DNA from: Spirochaetales bacterium
Lineage (GTDB): Bacteria > Spirochaetota > Spirochaetia > Treponematales > Rectinemataceae
NCBI GenBank assembly: GCA_015657395.1
Contig: JADLKI010000014.1
Span: 10,900-19,721 of the forward strand
Direction: 5' to 3'
Length of the DNA stretch: 8,822 nt
A program made the translations under genes and the position numbers. Shown in pieces: positions 1 to 5,682 of this stretch. Within the stretch, counting starts at the first letter, position 1; each line of letters starts with the position of its first letter. The notes under the pieces are model-generated. The model was not told the origin of the DNA and did no database searches. It was given only the letters and a program-made list of their open reading frames with translations.

Positions 1-690
1 ATGCGGGAGGGATCCAGCGCCTCCTTTGAAATAAAGGGGACGGAGCTTGGCGGCATCCACAGGGCCTCGGTGCGTACGCGCTCTGCCGACGTGAGGGTGC
101 TCTTTTCGAATTATGATCTTTCGGTCGATGAAGTGTCGGACGATGAGGAGCCCAGGCTCCGGATACAGTATGACGACAGCAGGGGCGTTTTGAGAATTGC
201 CACTCTGGCGGGGCCAACGGAACCCGAGCGCATCGACCTGCGCATCCCTTCATCGGTCGATGAGCTCGAAATTTCGACACTCTCCGGAGACGTGCAGGTG
301 GTGGACCGTGTCGGGGCGCTGTCGGTTACGACGGCCTCCGGCGATGTCGATGTCGAGACATGCGAAGGCGATGTGGAAGTGAAGACCGCTTCGGGGGACG
401 TCAGCCTGGCCCAGTGCCAGGGGAATCTGAAGGTCACGACGGCCTCGGGCGGCATCGAGATTCAGGCGGACGACATGTGCAACGCGATCGAAGTTTCCAC
501 CGCCTCCGGCGACGTTGAGCTCATGTACCCCGATGGCTGGGACGCATCGCTCTCCATATCGACCGTTTCGGGCGAGATCGAGCACGACGGCGTATCGGTG
601 GGAAGGGGAATGGGGCAGATCGGGAATGGTCTTGTGCCTGTAAAAATTTCCACTGTCTCGGGGGATATTCAGATACAGAAGGAAGAATAA
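1..690 (+). CDS. DUF4097-family beta-strand repeat protein, possibly 5'-truncated
   Basis: The visible 229 residues are built from a repeating beta-strand unit with the core S/T-T-x-S-G-D/E/G-V/I. Seven copies are visible, at about residues 92-98, 110-116, 128-134, 146-152, 166-172, 187-193 and 217-223. The first four are 18 residues apart, then the spacing widens to 20, 21 and 30. This ladder is the hallmark of DUF4097/adhesin-like repeat domains, expected to fold as a right-handed beta-helix or beta-solenoid. The family has no agreed biochemical role and is often linked to cell-envelope or stress-related loci. No signal peptide or membrane segment is visible. The first codon of the window is an ATG in frame, but upstream sequence and any ribosome site are unseen, so the gene may begin earlier and carry a membrane anchor there. 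The gene ends at TAA 688-690 and is followed by a rho-independent terminator at 735-761. It converges on the CoA-transferase gene and is probably unrelated to it. Confidence 0.8.
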   Translation: MREGSSASFEIKGTELGGIHRASVRTRSADVRVLFSNYDLSVDEVSDDEEPRLRIQYDDSRGVLRIATLAGPTEPERIDLRIPSSVDELEISTLSGDVQVVDRVGALSVTTASGDVDVETCEGDVEVKTASGDVSLAQCQGNLKVTTASGGIEIQADDMCNAIEVSTASGDVELMYPDGWDASLSISTVSGEIEHDGVSVGRGMGQIGNGLVPVKISTVSGDIQIQKEE

Positions 691-719
691 AAATCGCGCC
701 GGCCTTGAGAGCCGGCGCG
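689..719 (-). terminator. Rho-independent terminator of the minus-strand operon
   Basis: A perfect 9-bp stem (695-703 with 711-719, 7-nt loop) is followed, when read on the minus strand, by A and then five T (complement of 689-693). There is no T-run on the plus side. It therefore ends transcripts of the CoA-transferase operon. Its U-tract overlaps the last bases of the DUF4097 stop codon, so the two convergent terminators are interleaved. Confidence 0.8.
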
Positions 720-734
720 CCTCGGCAACAGAGA

Positions 735-761
735 GGGCCGCGATCGCCGCGGCCCCTTTTT
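735..761 (+). terminator. Rho-independent terminator of the DUF4097 gene
   Basis: A perfect 8-bp GC stem (735-742 with 748-755) with a 5-nt loop is followed by C and five T (756-761). The U-tract lies only on the plus-strand side, so this structure serves the transcript coming from position 1-690. It slightly precedes the stop codon of the opposing gene at 763-765. Confidence 0.85.
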
Positions 762-762
762 A

Positions 763-2070
763 TCACAGATATCCGATGGCCTTGGCTTTTTCGGTGAGGC
801 TTTCCCTGAAATTGGGATGCGCCACCGAAATGAGCTCGCGCGCACGTTCGCGCACGGTTTTGCCGCGCAGACTGGCAATGCCGAATTCGGTCACCACATA
901 GTCCACAAAGCTCCGGTGCAGGGTTACGGCGGTGCCTTCCGTCAGCATCGGCACAATGGTGGAGACGGTGCCGTTCTTTGCGGTGCTGTAGCAGGCGATG
1001 ATGCTCCTGCCTTTGCCGTCGAAGCCTTCGACTGCGCCCTCTGAGGTGTCGGACTGGCCGCCGGTGCCTGAATACTGCACGGGCCCAAGGCTCTCGCTCG
1101 CGATCTGGCCCGTGAGATCGGCCATCAGGCAGGTGTTGACCGACACCATTTTCGAGTTCTGGGACACGACCGCCGGACTGTTCACCCATTTGCCCCGCAT
1201 GAATTCGACCGCGACATTGTCGTCGAGCCAGTCGTACAGCTTGCGCGAGCCCATGGCGAAGGTGGCGACGAGTTTGCCTTTGTGGAATGCCTTGGCCGTG
1301 TTGGTGACGACTCCCATCTCGTAGAGCTCCATCATCGAATCGACGATCATTTCCGTATGGACGCCGAGGTTCTTCTTGTCCCGCAGCGCGAGGGCGGCGG
1401 CGTTCGGGATGCCTCCGATGCCGAGCTGGATGGTCGAGCCGTCTTCGACGAGCTCGCCGATGTATCTGCCGATGGCGAGGTCTGTTTCGCTGGGCTGGGG
1501 AGAGGGAAGTTCCGGAACGGTCTGCTCATACTCGACAAAATAATCCACGTGGGAGACATGCAGGTGGGTGTCGCCGAAGGTCCGCGGCAGAAGCGGATTC
1601 ACTTCCAGAATCACGAGGTCTGCGTTCTCCAGAATATCTTTTTCGTAGGTGATCCCGAGGGAGAGCGACACGAAGCCGTGCTTGTCCGGCGGGGTACAGG
1701 TTCCGAAGAAGATATGGGGCTTGCGCGCGAAGATAAAATCGGTGGCGGAGCGGTGGAGCATGTTGGGCACGTAGGTGACCGTGCCCGTGTTGTTCTTCAG
1801 GGCTGCCCTGGACCCGGGAGCATGAAACCAGCTCGCAAGTTCGAAGTGGCCCTTCATCTCAGGCTTCATATAAAAGCCGTATGGTTTCAGTGTAAGGCAG
1901 GAGAATACGCGCACATTCTCGACGCCGTCAGCCACCGTATGGAACTGATCCATGCAGCCCTGCGGCTCGGATGCGCACATCGCCACGACGATATTGTCGT
2001 TGCTCTTGATTTTCGAGACCGCCTCGGGGATGGAAATAAGTCTGCGCTTATACTCATCCTGTAAATTCAT
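763..2070 (-). CDS. Acetyl-CoA hydrolase/CoA-transferase family protein (4-hydroxybutyrate CoA-transferase-like)
   Basis: This 435-residue protein matches the usual length of the acetyl-CoA hydrolase/transferase family (Ach1, Cat1, 4-hydroxybutyrate CoA-transferase). It moves CoA between an acyl-CoA and a free carboxylate, or hydrolyses acyl-CoA, and is cytoplasmic. Visible family signatures are the glycine motif IQLGIGGIPNA (214-224), the HTEM segment whose Glu240 corresponds to the glutamate that forms the glutamyl-CoA thioester, the GTGGQSD loop (335-341), and the C-terminal block with LTEGTAVTLHR (376-386) and GKTVRERA (403-410). The start ATG at 2068-2070 is supported by a strong AGGGGG ribosome site 4 nt upstream. 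It is the last gene of a minus-strand operon, 48 nt after the ketosynthase gene, with no terminator between them. The sequence does not settle transferase versus hydrolase or the acyl substrate. Position beside a ketosynthase suggests activation or recycling of an acyl-CoA for condensation, which is inference. Confidence 0.9.
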   Translation of the reverse strand: MNLQDEYKRRLISIPEAVSKIKSNDNIVVAMCASEPQGCMDQFHTVADGVENVRVFSCLTLKPYGFYMKPEMKGHFELASWFHAPGSRAALKNNTGTVTYVPNMLHRSATDFIFARKPHIFFGTCTPPDKHGFVSLSLGITYEKDILENADLVILEVNPLLPRTFGDTHLHVSHVDYFVEYEQTVPELPSPQPSETDLAIGRYIGELVEDGSTIQLGIGGIPNAAALALRDKKNLGVHTEMIVDSMMELYEMGVVTNTAKAFHKGKLVATFAMGSRKLYDWLDDNVAVEFMRGKWVNSPAVVSQNSKMVSVNTCLMADLTGQIASESLGPVQYSGTGGQSDTSEGAVEGFDGKGRSIIACYSTAKNGTVSTIVPMLTEGTAVTLHRSFVDYVVTEFGIASLRGKTVRERARELISVAHPNFRESLTEKAKAIGYL

Positions 2071-2118
2071 AGTACCCCCTAATCTTATAATGAATTCTTT
2101 GAATTGACTGTTCTGCGC

Positions 2119-3126
2119 TCAGAGCCTTAGGAGCGAAGCGCCGACCGCGAGCCCTGCCCCGGAGGCGACGAGGACGACCAGGTCCCCTTTCTTTATGCGC
2201 CCCGCCTGAATGGCCTCGTGGAGGGCCATCGGGATGCAGCCCGATCCCGTATAGCCATAGCGGTCCATCACCATCGTGGTCTTCTCGAGCGGCTCCCCGA
2301 GGGCTTCCATCACCCGTTCGATCACCGATTTGTTGATCTGCGTGAACAGATAGTGGTTCACTGCGGATTGTGGCAGGCCCGCTTTTTCGAGGAGACGCAG
2401 CACGAGCGGAGGCCAGAGCTTGACGTTTCTGTCCCCCGGCAGCCTCTGAAGGAGCTGCAGGCCGTATTCTCCCGAATCGAGGCGGTCGTGTGTGACGGGC
2501 AGTTTTGTTCCGCCGGCATAGACACCGACAAAATTCCACTGGGTACCATCGGTGACAAAGGCGCCGTCGATGTATCCCGAGCTGCCCTCCTCCCGGCGCT
2601 CGAGCACGACGGCTCCGGCACCGTCGGCGAAGATGGACCACCCAAAGGCGTCGCCGTCGCGGATATAGGCGGGCATGTTGTATACTCCCACGACGACCGC
2701 ATAGCGGAGGCTTGAGTCGGTGACGATGTGCCGCGCGGCCGCATCGAGGGCTTCGACAAAACTCGCGCAGGAAGCGCCCACGTCGAAGGATTTCGCGTCT
2801 GTCTCGCCGCCCTGGAGCCGCCCCTGGAGGACGATCGCCGTCGCAGGCGAGATGTATTCGGGAGTGTCCGTTGCGACAATGAAAAGCCCGACATCCTTTG
2901 GGGCGACGCCGGCAGCCTCGAGGGCGCAGCGGGCCGCCTTCTCTGCGAAGTCGGCAGTGCTTTCCTGCAGCCCGGAAAGACGCGCGATGTGTCTTCTTTT
3001 GATGCCAATCTTGGTCTCCTGGCGCTCGGCATCGAATTCCACACCGGTCAGTTTTTTGAGCGTCGCATTGTCGATCGGTTCCCCGGGAGCGTAGAGTCCT
3101 GTACCGACGATCACTGCCTTTGGCAT
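2119..3126 (-). CDS. Ketosynthase III (FabH-fold) homologue with Cys-Thr-Tyr in place of Cys-His-Asn
   Basis: The protein has 335 residues from the chosen start and shows the full KAS III/thiolase-superfamily layout. There is an N-terminal KAVIVGTGLYAPG strand, the nucleophile region DVGASCASFVEAL with Cys120, the FADGAGAVVLE strand, and a C-terminal GRIKKGDLVVLVASGAGLAVG block. Against the FabH C-terminus as I recall it, the alignment needs no gaps. There, FabH PHQAN becomes FTQIN, so the catalytic His is Thr262, and FabH HGNTS becomes YGYTG, so the catalytic Asn is Tyr292. The cysteine can still be acylated, but decarboxylative condensation by the usual His/Asn mechanism looks unlikely. Start: an upstream in-frame ATG (3138) has no ribosome site, whereas ATG 3126 has GGAGG 5 nt before it. 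The gene lies 12 nt after the regulator stop codon, so the two are surely cotranscribed. Possible roles are an acyltransferase, a non-decarboxylative condensing enzyme, or one half of a heterodimer. It is not likely to be the housekeeping FabH. Confidence 0.85.
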   Translation of the reverse strand: MPKAVIVGTGLYAPGEPIDNATLKKLTGVEFDAERQETKIGIKRRHIARLSGLQESTADFAEKAARCALEAAGVAPKDVGLFIVATDTPEYISPATAIVLQGRLQGGETDAKSFDVGASCASFVEALDAAARHIVTDSSLRYAVVVGVYNMPAYIRDGDAFGWSIFADGAGAVVLERREEGSSGYIDGAFVTDGTQWNFVGVYAGGTKLPVTHDRLDSGEYGLQLLQRLPGDRNVKLWPPLVLRLLEKAGLPQSAVNHYLFTQINKSVIERVMEALGEPLEKTTMVMDRYGYTGSGCIPMALHEAIQAGRIKKGDLVVLVASGAGLAVGASLLRL

Positions 3127-3138
3127 ATGTTCCTCCAT

Positions 3139-4263
3139 TTATTGTTCGTTGTCGCCCAGCCCGTGCATATACAGTTGTCCCATTTCCTCGATGGCCTGAC
3201 GGGCGATTTCCGGAGAATTGTCGAAAATGACTTCGATGCCGAGATAGTGGGCCACCCCCAGCATGAATTCTATGCAGGTCGTCGAATCGCAGGTGAGGGA
3301 AGAATCTTCCCGCTTGAGATAGCCTCTGTGGAAGGCGTCGTAGTAATCCCGCACTTCGTTCGGGAGCACAAATTCCGCTTCGCGCACGATGTTGTAGCAG
3401 TAGCGGTCCATCGAGAGGAAAAGGATGAAGAGCCACAGTCCGCGCATTTCACGCTCAACCGGGTTGAGGCCGCTTCCAAGGTTCAGGCTGATGAAATGGC
3501 GCGCATCCCTCCCTACCGAACGGATAACTTCCTTATAAAATGATTCTTTGCTTTCGAAGTAGCGGTAGAAGGAACCGATGGCCAGACCTGCATGTAGGGC
3601 TACTTCGTGAATGTTGGTCTCGAAGTAACCCTTTTCGCCGAAGAGTTTTCGGCCCTCGGCGAGCAGGAGATACCTGCTGTCCGGCCAGAGCTCGATGGGG
3701 AGCGGGGTGATCGATGTGGAGAATATCCGGTCGGCATTGATGGGCTGTGCCTTCAGTAACCCCTTACTTAGAATCGTCACAAGCGCATCGGTCTGCACGG
3801 GAATCTGGTGCAGTGCTGCGCGGATGCTCGCGAATCTCAGTCCGGCGAGCGCGAAGAGGTACTCCGTGATCGAAGGGGTCCTTCCAAAGACTATCTGAAA
3901 GGCCTGCCGGTAGACGTCTTTGAGTTTTCGCTCGTATTCGAAGAGCCGGTACTGTCCTTCCCGGAACACGCGCACGAGAGGAGTGTGGACTTGAGAGAAG
4001 TTGTAGATAATACCGACGAAGTTCGGCAATCTCTGGGACGGCTCCATGCCGGCCAGGGGCTTGAGCGCTCGCTCGATCTGACGCACGACATGATCCAGAA
4101 TCGCACAGAATATCTCCTCTTTGTTCTTGAAATACCGGTAGAATGCTCCGTTGGAAAGGCCGGCGGACCGGCAGATCTCTGCTACCGATACTATGCCGTA
4201 CCACTTTGTGGAGAAAAGAGTTACCGCGCTGTCTATGAGCGCCTGTCGCGTATCTGAACTCAT
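3139..4263 (-). CDS. Tandem TetR-family transcriptional regulator (two complete TetR units)
   Basis: This 374-residue protein is about twice the length of a normal TetR repressor and has two TetR helix-turn-helix domains. The first spans about residues 6-52, with recognition segment AGLSNGAFYRYFKNKEEIF. The second spans about 196-243, with AGLAIGSFYRYFESKESFY. The equivalent positions lie 191 residues apart, so each HTH is followed by its own ligand-binding-sized helical domain. The two HTH stretches (26-51 and 217-242) match at about 12 of 26 positions, so the duplication is old or the halves came from different TetR proteins. Start: a GTG at 4293 would add 10 residues but has no good ribosome site and falls inside the likely operator. 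ATG 4263 has GAAGG 6 nt upstream and is preferred; ATG 4266 is also possible. It is the first gene of the minus-strand operon, facing a divergent ketosynthase gene, and is probably autoregulated. The ligand is unknown, with an acyl-CoA or acid intermediate a reasonable guess. Confidence 0.9.
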   Translation of the reverse strand: MSSDTRQALIDSAVTLFSTKWYGIVSVAEICRSAGLSNGAFYRYFKNKEEIFCAILDHVVRQIERALKPLAGMEPSQRLPNFVGIIYNFSQVHTPLVRVFREGQYRLFEYERKLKDVYRQAFQIVFGRTPSITEYLFALAGLRFASIRAALHQIPVQTDALVTILSKGLLKAQPINADRIFSTSITPLPIELWPDSRYLLLAEGRKLFGEKGYFETNIHEVALHAGLAIGSFYRYFESKESFYKEVIRSVGRDARHFISLNLGSGLNPVEREMRGLWLFILFLSMDRYCYNIVREAEFVLPNEVRDYYDAFHRGYLKREDSSLTCDSTTCIEFMLGVAHYLGIEVIFDNSPEIARQAIEEMGQLYMHGLGDNEQ

Positions 4264-4274
4264 CATTGACCTTC

Positions 4275-4297
4275 GAAGTGAGAGACGATTCACTTCT
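4275..4297. promoter_or_regulatory. Putative TetR operator, copy 1
   Basis: The sequence has 7-bp inverted arms GAAGTGA (4275-4281) and TCACTTC (4290-4296) separated by 8 bp. It lies just downstream of the predicted start site of the regulator operon and just upstream of its ribosome site. A related sequence sits at 4498-4520, matching at 15 of 22 positions with the shared core GTGAGAGA-N-G-N-TTCA. The position, symmetry and repetition fit an operator used for autorepression. Binding is inferred. Confidence 0.6.
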
Positions 4298-4308
4298 TAC
4301 GTGTCTTC

Positions 4309-4337
4309 AGTATAACCTCGCTTTTTCATATGCGCAA
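4309..4337 (-). promoter_or_regulatory. Putative promoter of the TetR/ketosynthase/CoA-transferase operon
   Basis: On the minus strand a TATACT -10 element (complement of 4309-4314, 5 of 6 consensus) is preceded at exactly 17 bp by TTGCGC (complement of 4332-4337, 3 of 6). Transcription would begin near 4302, upstream of the start codon at 4263 and immediately before operator copy 1. The -35 is weak. Confidence 0.5.
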
Positions 4338-4361
4338 GTGAAAATTTTAAGAAAATGAACG

Positions 4362-4376
4362 GGCGGGTCGCCCGCC
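4362..4376. repeat. GC-rich hairpin in the divergent region
   Basis: A 6-bp perfect stem (GGCGGG 4362-4367, CCCGCC 4371-4376) with a TCG loop stands between the two divergent promoters, flanked by AT-rich DNA. No clear T-run follows on either strand, and it lies upstream of both predicted start sites. It is not a convincing terminator for either gene. It may be a weak transcription barrier for spurious leftward transcripts from the AT-rich island, or simply structural. Confidence 0.4.
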
Positions 4377-4382
4377 TGGGCG

Positions 4383-4416
4383 AATTATATTATTTATTAT
4401 AATATAATAATTAATA
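4383..4416. other. AT-only tract with inverted repeat between divergent promoters
   Basis: The 34 bp contain no G or C at all and include a 9-bp inverted repeat (ATTATATTA 4384-4392 with TAATATAAT 4400-4408). The broader stretch 4381-4470 is only about 19 percent GC in an otherwise GC-rich window. Such tracts act as UP elements, as sites for nucleoid proteins such as IHF or H-NS-like factors, or as easily melted DNA. Which applies here cannot be told from sequence. Confidence 0.5.
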
Positions 4417-4468
4417 GCAAGCGCAACATATTTGTGACATTTCGTATTAAAAAAATACAGATTTCCTC

Positions 4469-4497
4469 TTGACGAATAGCGAAAACCGTTCAACAAT
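4469..4497 (+). promoter_or_regulatory. Putative promoter of the second ketosynthase gene
   Basis: TTGACG (4469-4474, 5 of 6 match to the -35 consensus) is followed after 17 bp by AACAAT (4492-4497, 4 of 6 match to -10). AATAAT at 4495-4500 is a better -10 match but with a long 20-bp spacer. Transcription would begin near 4504, inside operator copy 2. The AT-rich tract upstream could act as an UP element. Confidence 0.55.
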
Positions 4498-4520
4498 AAT
4501 GTGAGAGATGGTTCATCTAT
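4498..4520. promoter_or_regulatory. Putative TetR operator, copy 2
   Basis: This repeats the core of copy 1 (GTGAGAGA, then G, then TTCA) in the same orientation, 223 bp away, and contains its own smaller inverted repeat AGATG-GTT-CATCT (4506-4518). It overlaps the predicted start site of the second ketosynthase gene, where a bound repressor would block initiation. It is less symmetric than copy 1 and may be bound differently. Confidence 0.55.
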
Positions 4521-4542
4521 TGCGCGCTGATGGGAGAGGGTG

Positions 4543-5568
4543 ATGCACGTAGGAATTGCGGGTATTGGGCTTTACATACCGAAACATTACAAGACTGCAG
4601 CGGACCTGGCAAAAGAGACGGCCGTGCCGGAGGATGTCATTGCTCTCAAATTCGGCATTAAGCAGAAACCGGTCGCGGGGCCGGAGGAGCCGACAAGCTA
4701 CATGGGACTGATGGCTGCGCAGGCGGCGCTCGAGGATGCGGGCACAAAGGCAGAGGACATCGACCTCCTGATCTGGTGCGGCGCCCAGCACAAGGACTAT
4801 CCCTGCTGGCTCGCTGGTCTCTATGTGGCGAACGAGCTCGACGCAACCCGCGCATGGAGCTTCGATATGGAAGCGATGTGCGGCTCGATGATGGCCGCCA
4901 TCGACGTGGCCAAGTCGCTCATGATAGCCCGCGATGACCTGAATACGGTCCTTCTTGTCTCAGGATACCGGAACAACGATCTGATCGACCCCGCATACCC
5001 GGCGACGCGGTTCATGATGGACATCGGCTCGGGGGGATCGGCCTGCGTGCTCAAAAAGAATCTTGGGCGGAACGTCGTGCTCTCTTCGGCTTTTAAGGGC
5101 GACGGTTCCCTCTCGGAGATGTGCATGGTGCCCGTGCTCGGCTCGAAAGCCTGGCCGCCCAAGCCGGAGGATGCACAGCATGCATCATTCATCGTGCCCG
5201 ATGAACAGGCGTTCAAGCAGAAGCTCGGCGATGTCACGATGCCGAACTTCTACGCGGTCATCCGCGAATCGATGCGGAAGAGCGGCTTTGGCGATCAGGG
5301 CATCGATTACCTTGCAATTCTTCACTTCAAGCGGAGTGCGCATCTGGCGGCACTTCAGGAGCTGGGTCTGAGGGAGGATCAGTCGACCTATCTCGAAGAC
5401 TATGGGCACCTGGGGCAGAACGACCAGCTTCTGTCGATAAAGCTGGGCTTGGAGACGGGCAAGATACGCGAAGGCAGCAGGATCGTGATGGTGGGGGCGG
5501 GGCTCGGTTTTGTGTGGGCGAGCACCGTCGTGCAGTGGGGAGCCTGGCAGGAGAGCGCAGAGAGCTGA
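4543..5568 (+). CDS. Ketosynthase III (FabH-fold) homologue with Cys-His-His catalytic site
   Basis: This 341-residue thiolase-superfamily protein shares the KAS III layout with the gene at 2119-3126 but is clearly divergent from it. The nucleophile lies in DMEAMCGSMMAAIDVA (Cys113). A histidine follows the IDYLAIL strand (His261, equivalent to the FabH catalytic His). The FabH Asn position is taken by His289 in the motif DYGHLGQNDQ. The C-terminal strand is GSRIVMVGAGLGFVWAS. A Cys-His pair can support thioester formation and Claisen-type condensation. Loss of Asn weakens the case for malonyl decarboxylation and recalls KAS III-like enzymes outside fatty-acid synthesis, such as PqsC. Start: GTG 4540 is directly followed by ATG 4543, and GGAG 6 nt before the ATG decides for the latter. 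It is transcribed divergently from the regulator operon, and its promoter carries the shared operator-like repeat. The binding-protein gene follows after 114 nt. The acyl substrate is not known. Confidence 0.88.
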   Translation: MHVGIAGIGLYIPKHYKTAADLAKETAVPEDVIALKFGIKQKPVAGPEEPTSYMGLMAAQAALEDAGTKAEDIDLLIWCGAQHKDYPCWLAGLYVANELDATRAWSFDMEAMCGSMMAAIDVAKSLMIARDDLNTVLLVSGYRNNDLIDPAYPATRFMMDIGSGGSACVLKKNLGRNVVLSSAFKGDGSLSEMCMVPVLGSKAWPPKPEDAQHASFIVPDEQAFKQKLGDVTMPNFYAVIRESMRKSGFGDQGIDYLAILHFKRSAHLAALQELGLREDQSTYLEDYGHLGQNDQLLSIKLGLETGKIREGSRIVMVGAGLGFVWASTVVQWGAWQESAES

Positions 5569-5612
5569 AGAAGTTTCTGGCGCATGACTGCTGGCATGGA
5601 TTAAGGTTACTG

Positions 5613-5635
5613 CCGGCCGGGCTCGTCCTGGCCGG
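5613..5635. repeat. Stem-loop between the second ketosynthase and the binding-protein gene
   Basis: A 9-bp stem (5613-5621 with 5627-5635, one G-U pair, 5-nt loop) occurs in the 114-nt gap. It is followed by ACAATAAAAAGG rather than a T-run, so it is not a standard intrinsic terminator on the plus strand. A smaller hairpin AAGGC-CGCA-GCCTT follows at 5644-5657. The pair may stabilise or partly attenuate the transcript. Whether the transporter genes depend on the upstream promoter is therefore open; I see no convincing promoter in the gap. Confidence 0.5.
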
Positions 5636-5682
5636 ACAATAAAAAGGCCGCAGCCTTAAGGGGCGGTTTATGGGAGGCATTC

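Noticed and set aside
270..670. CRISPR-like or tandem DNA repeat
   Set aside because: The periodicity is in the protein (beta-strand repeats). The DNA units are diverged, have no constant repeat with variable spacers, and lie in one open reading frame.
1282..2064. Plus-strand open frame opposite the CoA-transferase gene
   Set aside because: The opposite strand encodes a full-length family member with intact motifs; this frame shows none.
2119..3126. Housekeeping FabH of fatty-acid synthesis
   Set aside because: The catalytic His and Asn positions are changed, and the neighbours are a regulator and a CoA-transferase, not fatty-acid synthesis genes such as plsX, fabD, fabG or acpP.
3127..3138. 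Upstream start (ATG 3138) for the minus-strand ketosynthase
   Set aside because: The codons between it and ATG 3126 contain the GGAGG ribosome site for the second ATG, and nothing like a ribosome site precedes ATG 3138.
2054..3436. Long open frame (460 codons) on the minus strand overlapping the ketosynthase and regulator genes in another frame
   Set aside because: Its translation is rich in Arg, Gly and Pro with no recognisable domain, and it overlaps two well-supported genes. It is a by-product of GC-rich codon use.
2728..3543. Plus-strand open frame of 271 codons spanning the ketosynthase/regulator junction
   Set aside because: It crosses two real genes antisense and shows no conserved features.
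4264..4293. Longer regulator start at GTG 4293
   Set aside because: It lacks a ribosome site, lies inside the palindromic operator and would leave a leader of only about 9 nt after the predicted transcript start. ATG 4263 has GAAGG at good spacing.
5613..5635. Intrinsic terminator after the second ketosynthase gene
   Set aside because: The stem is good but there is no U-tract on the plus strand, so it is reported only as a stem-loop.
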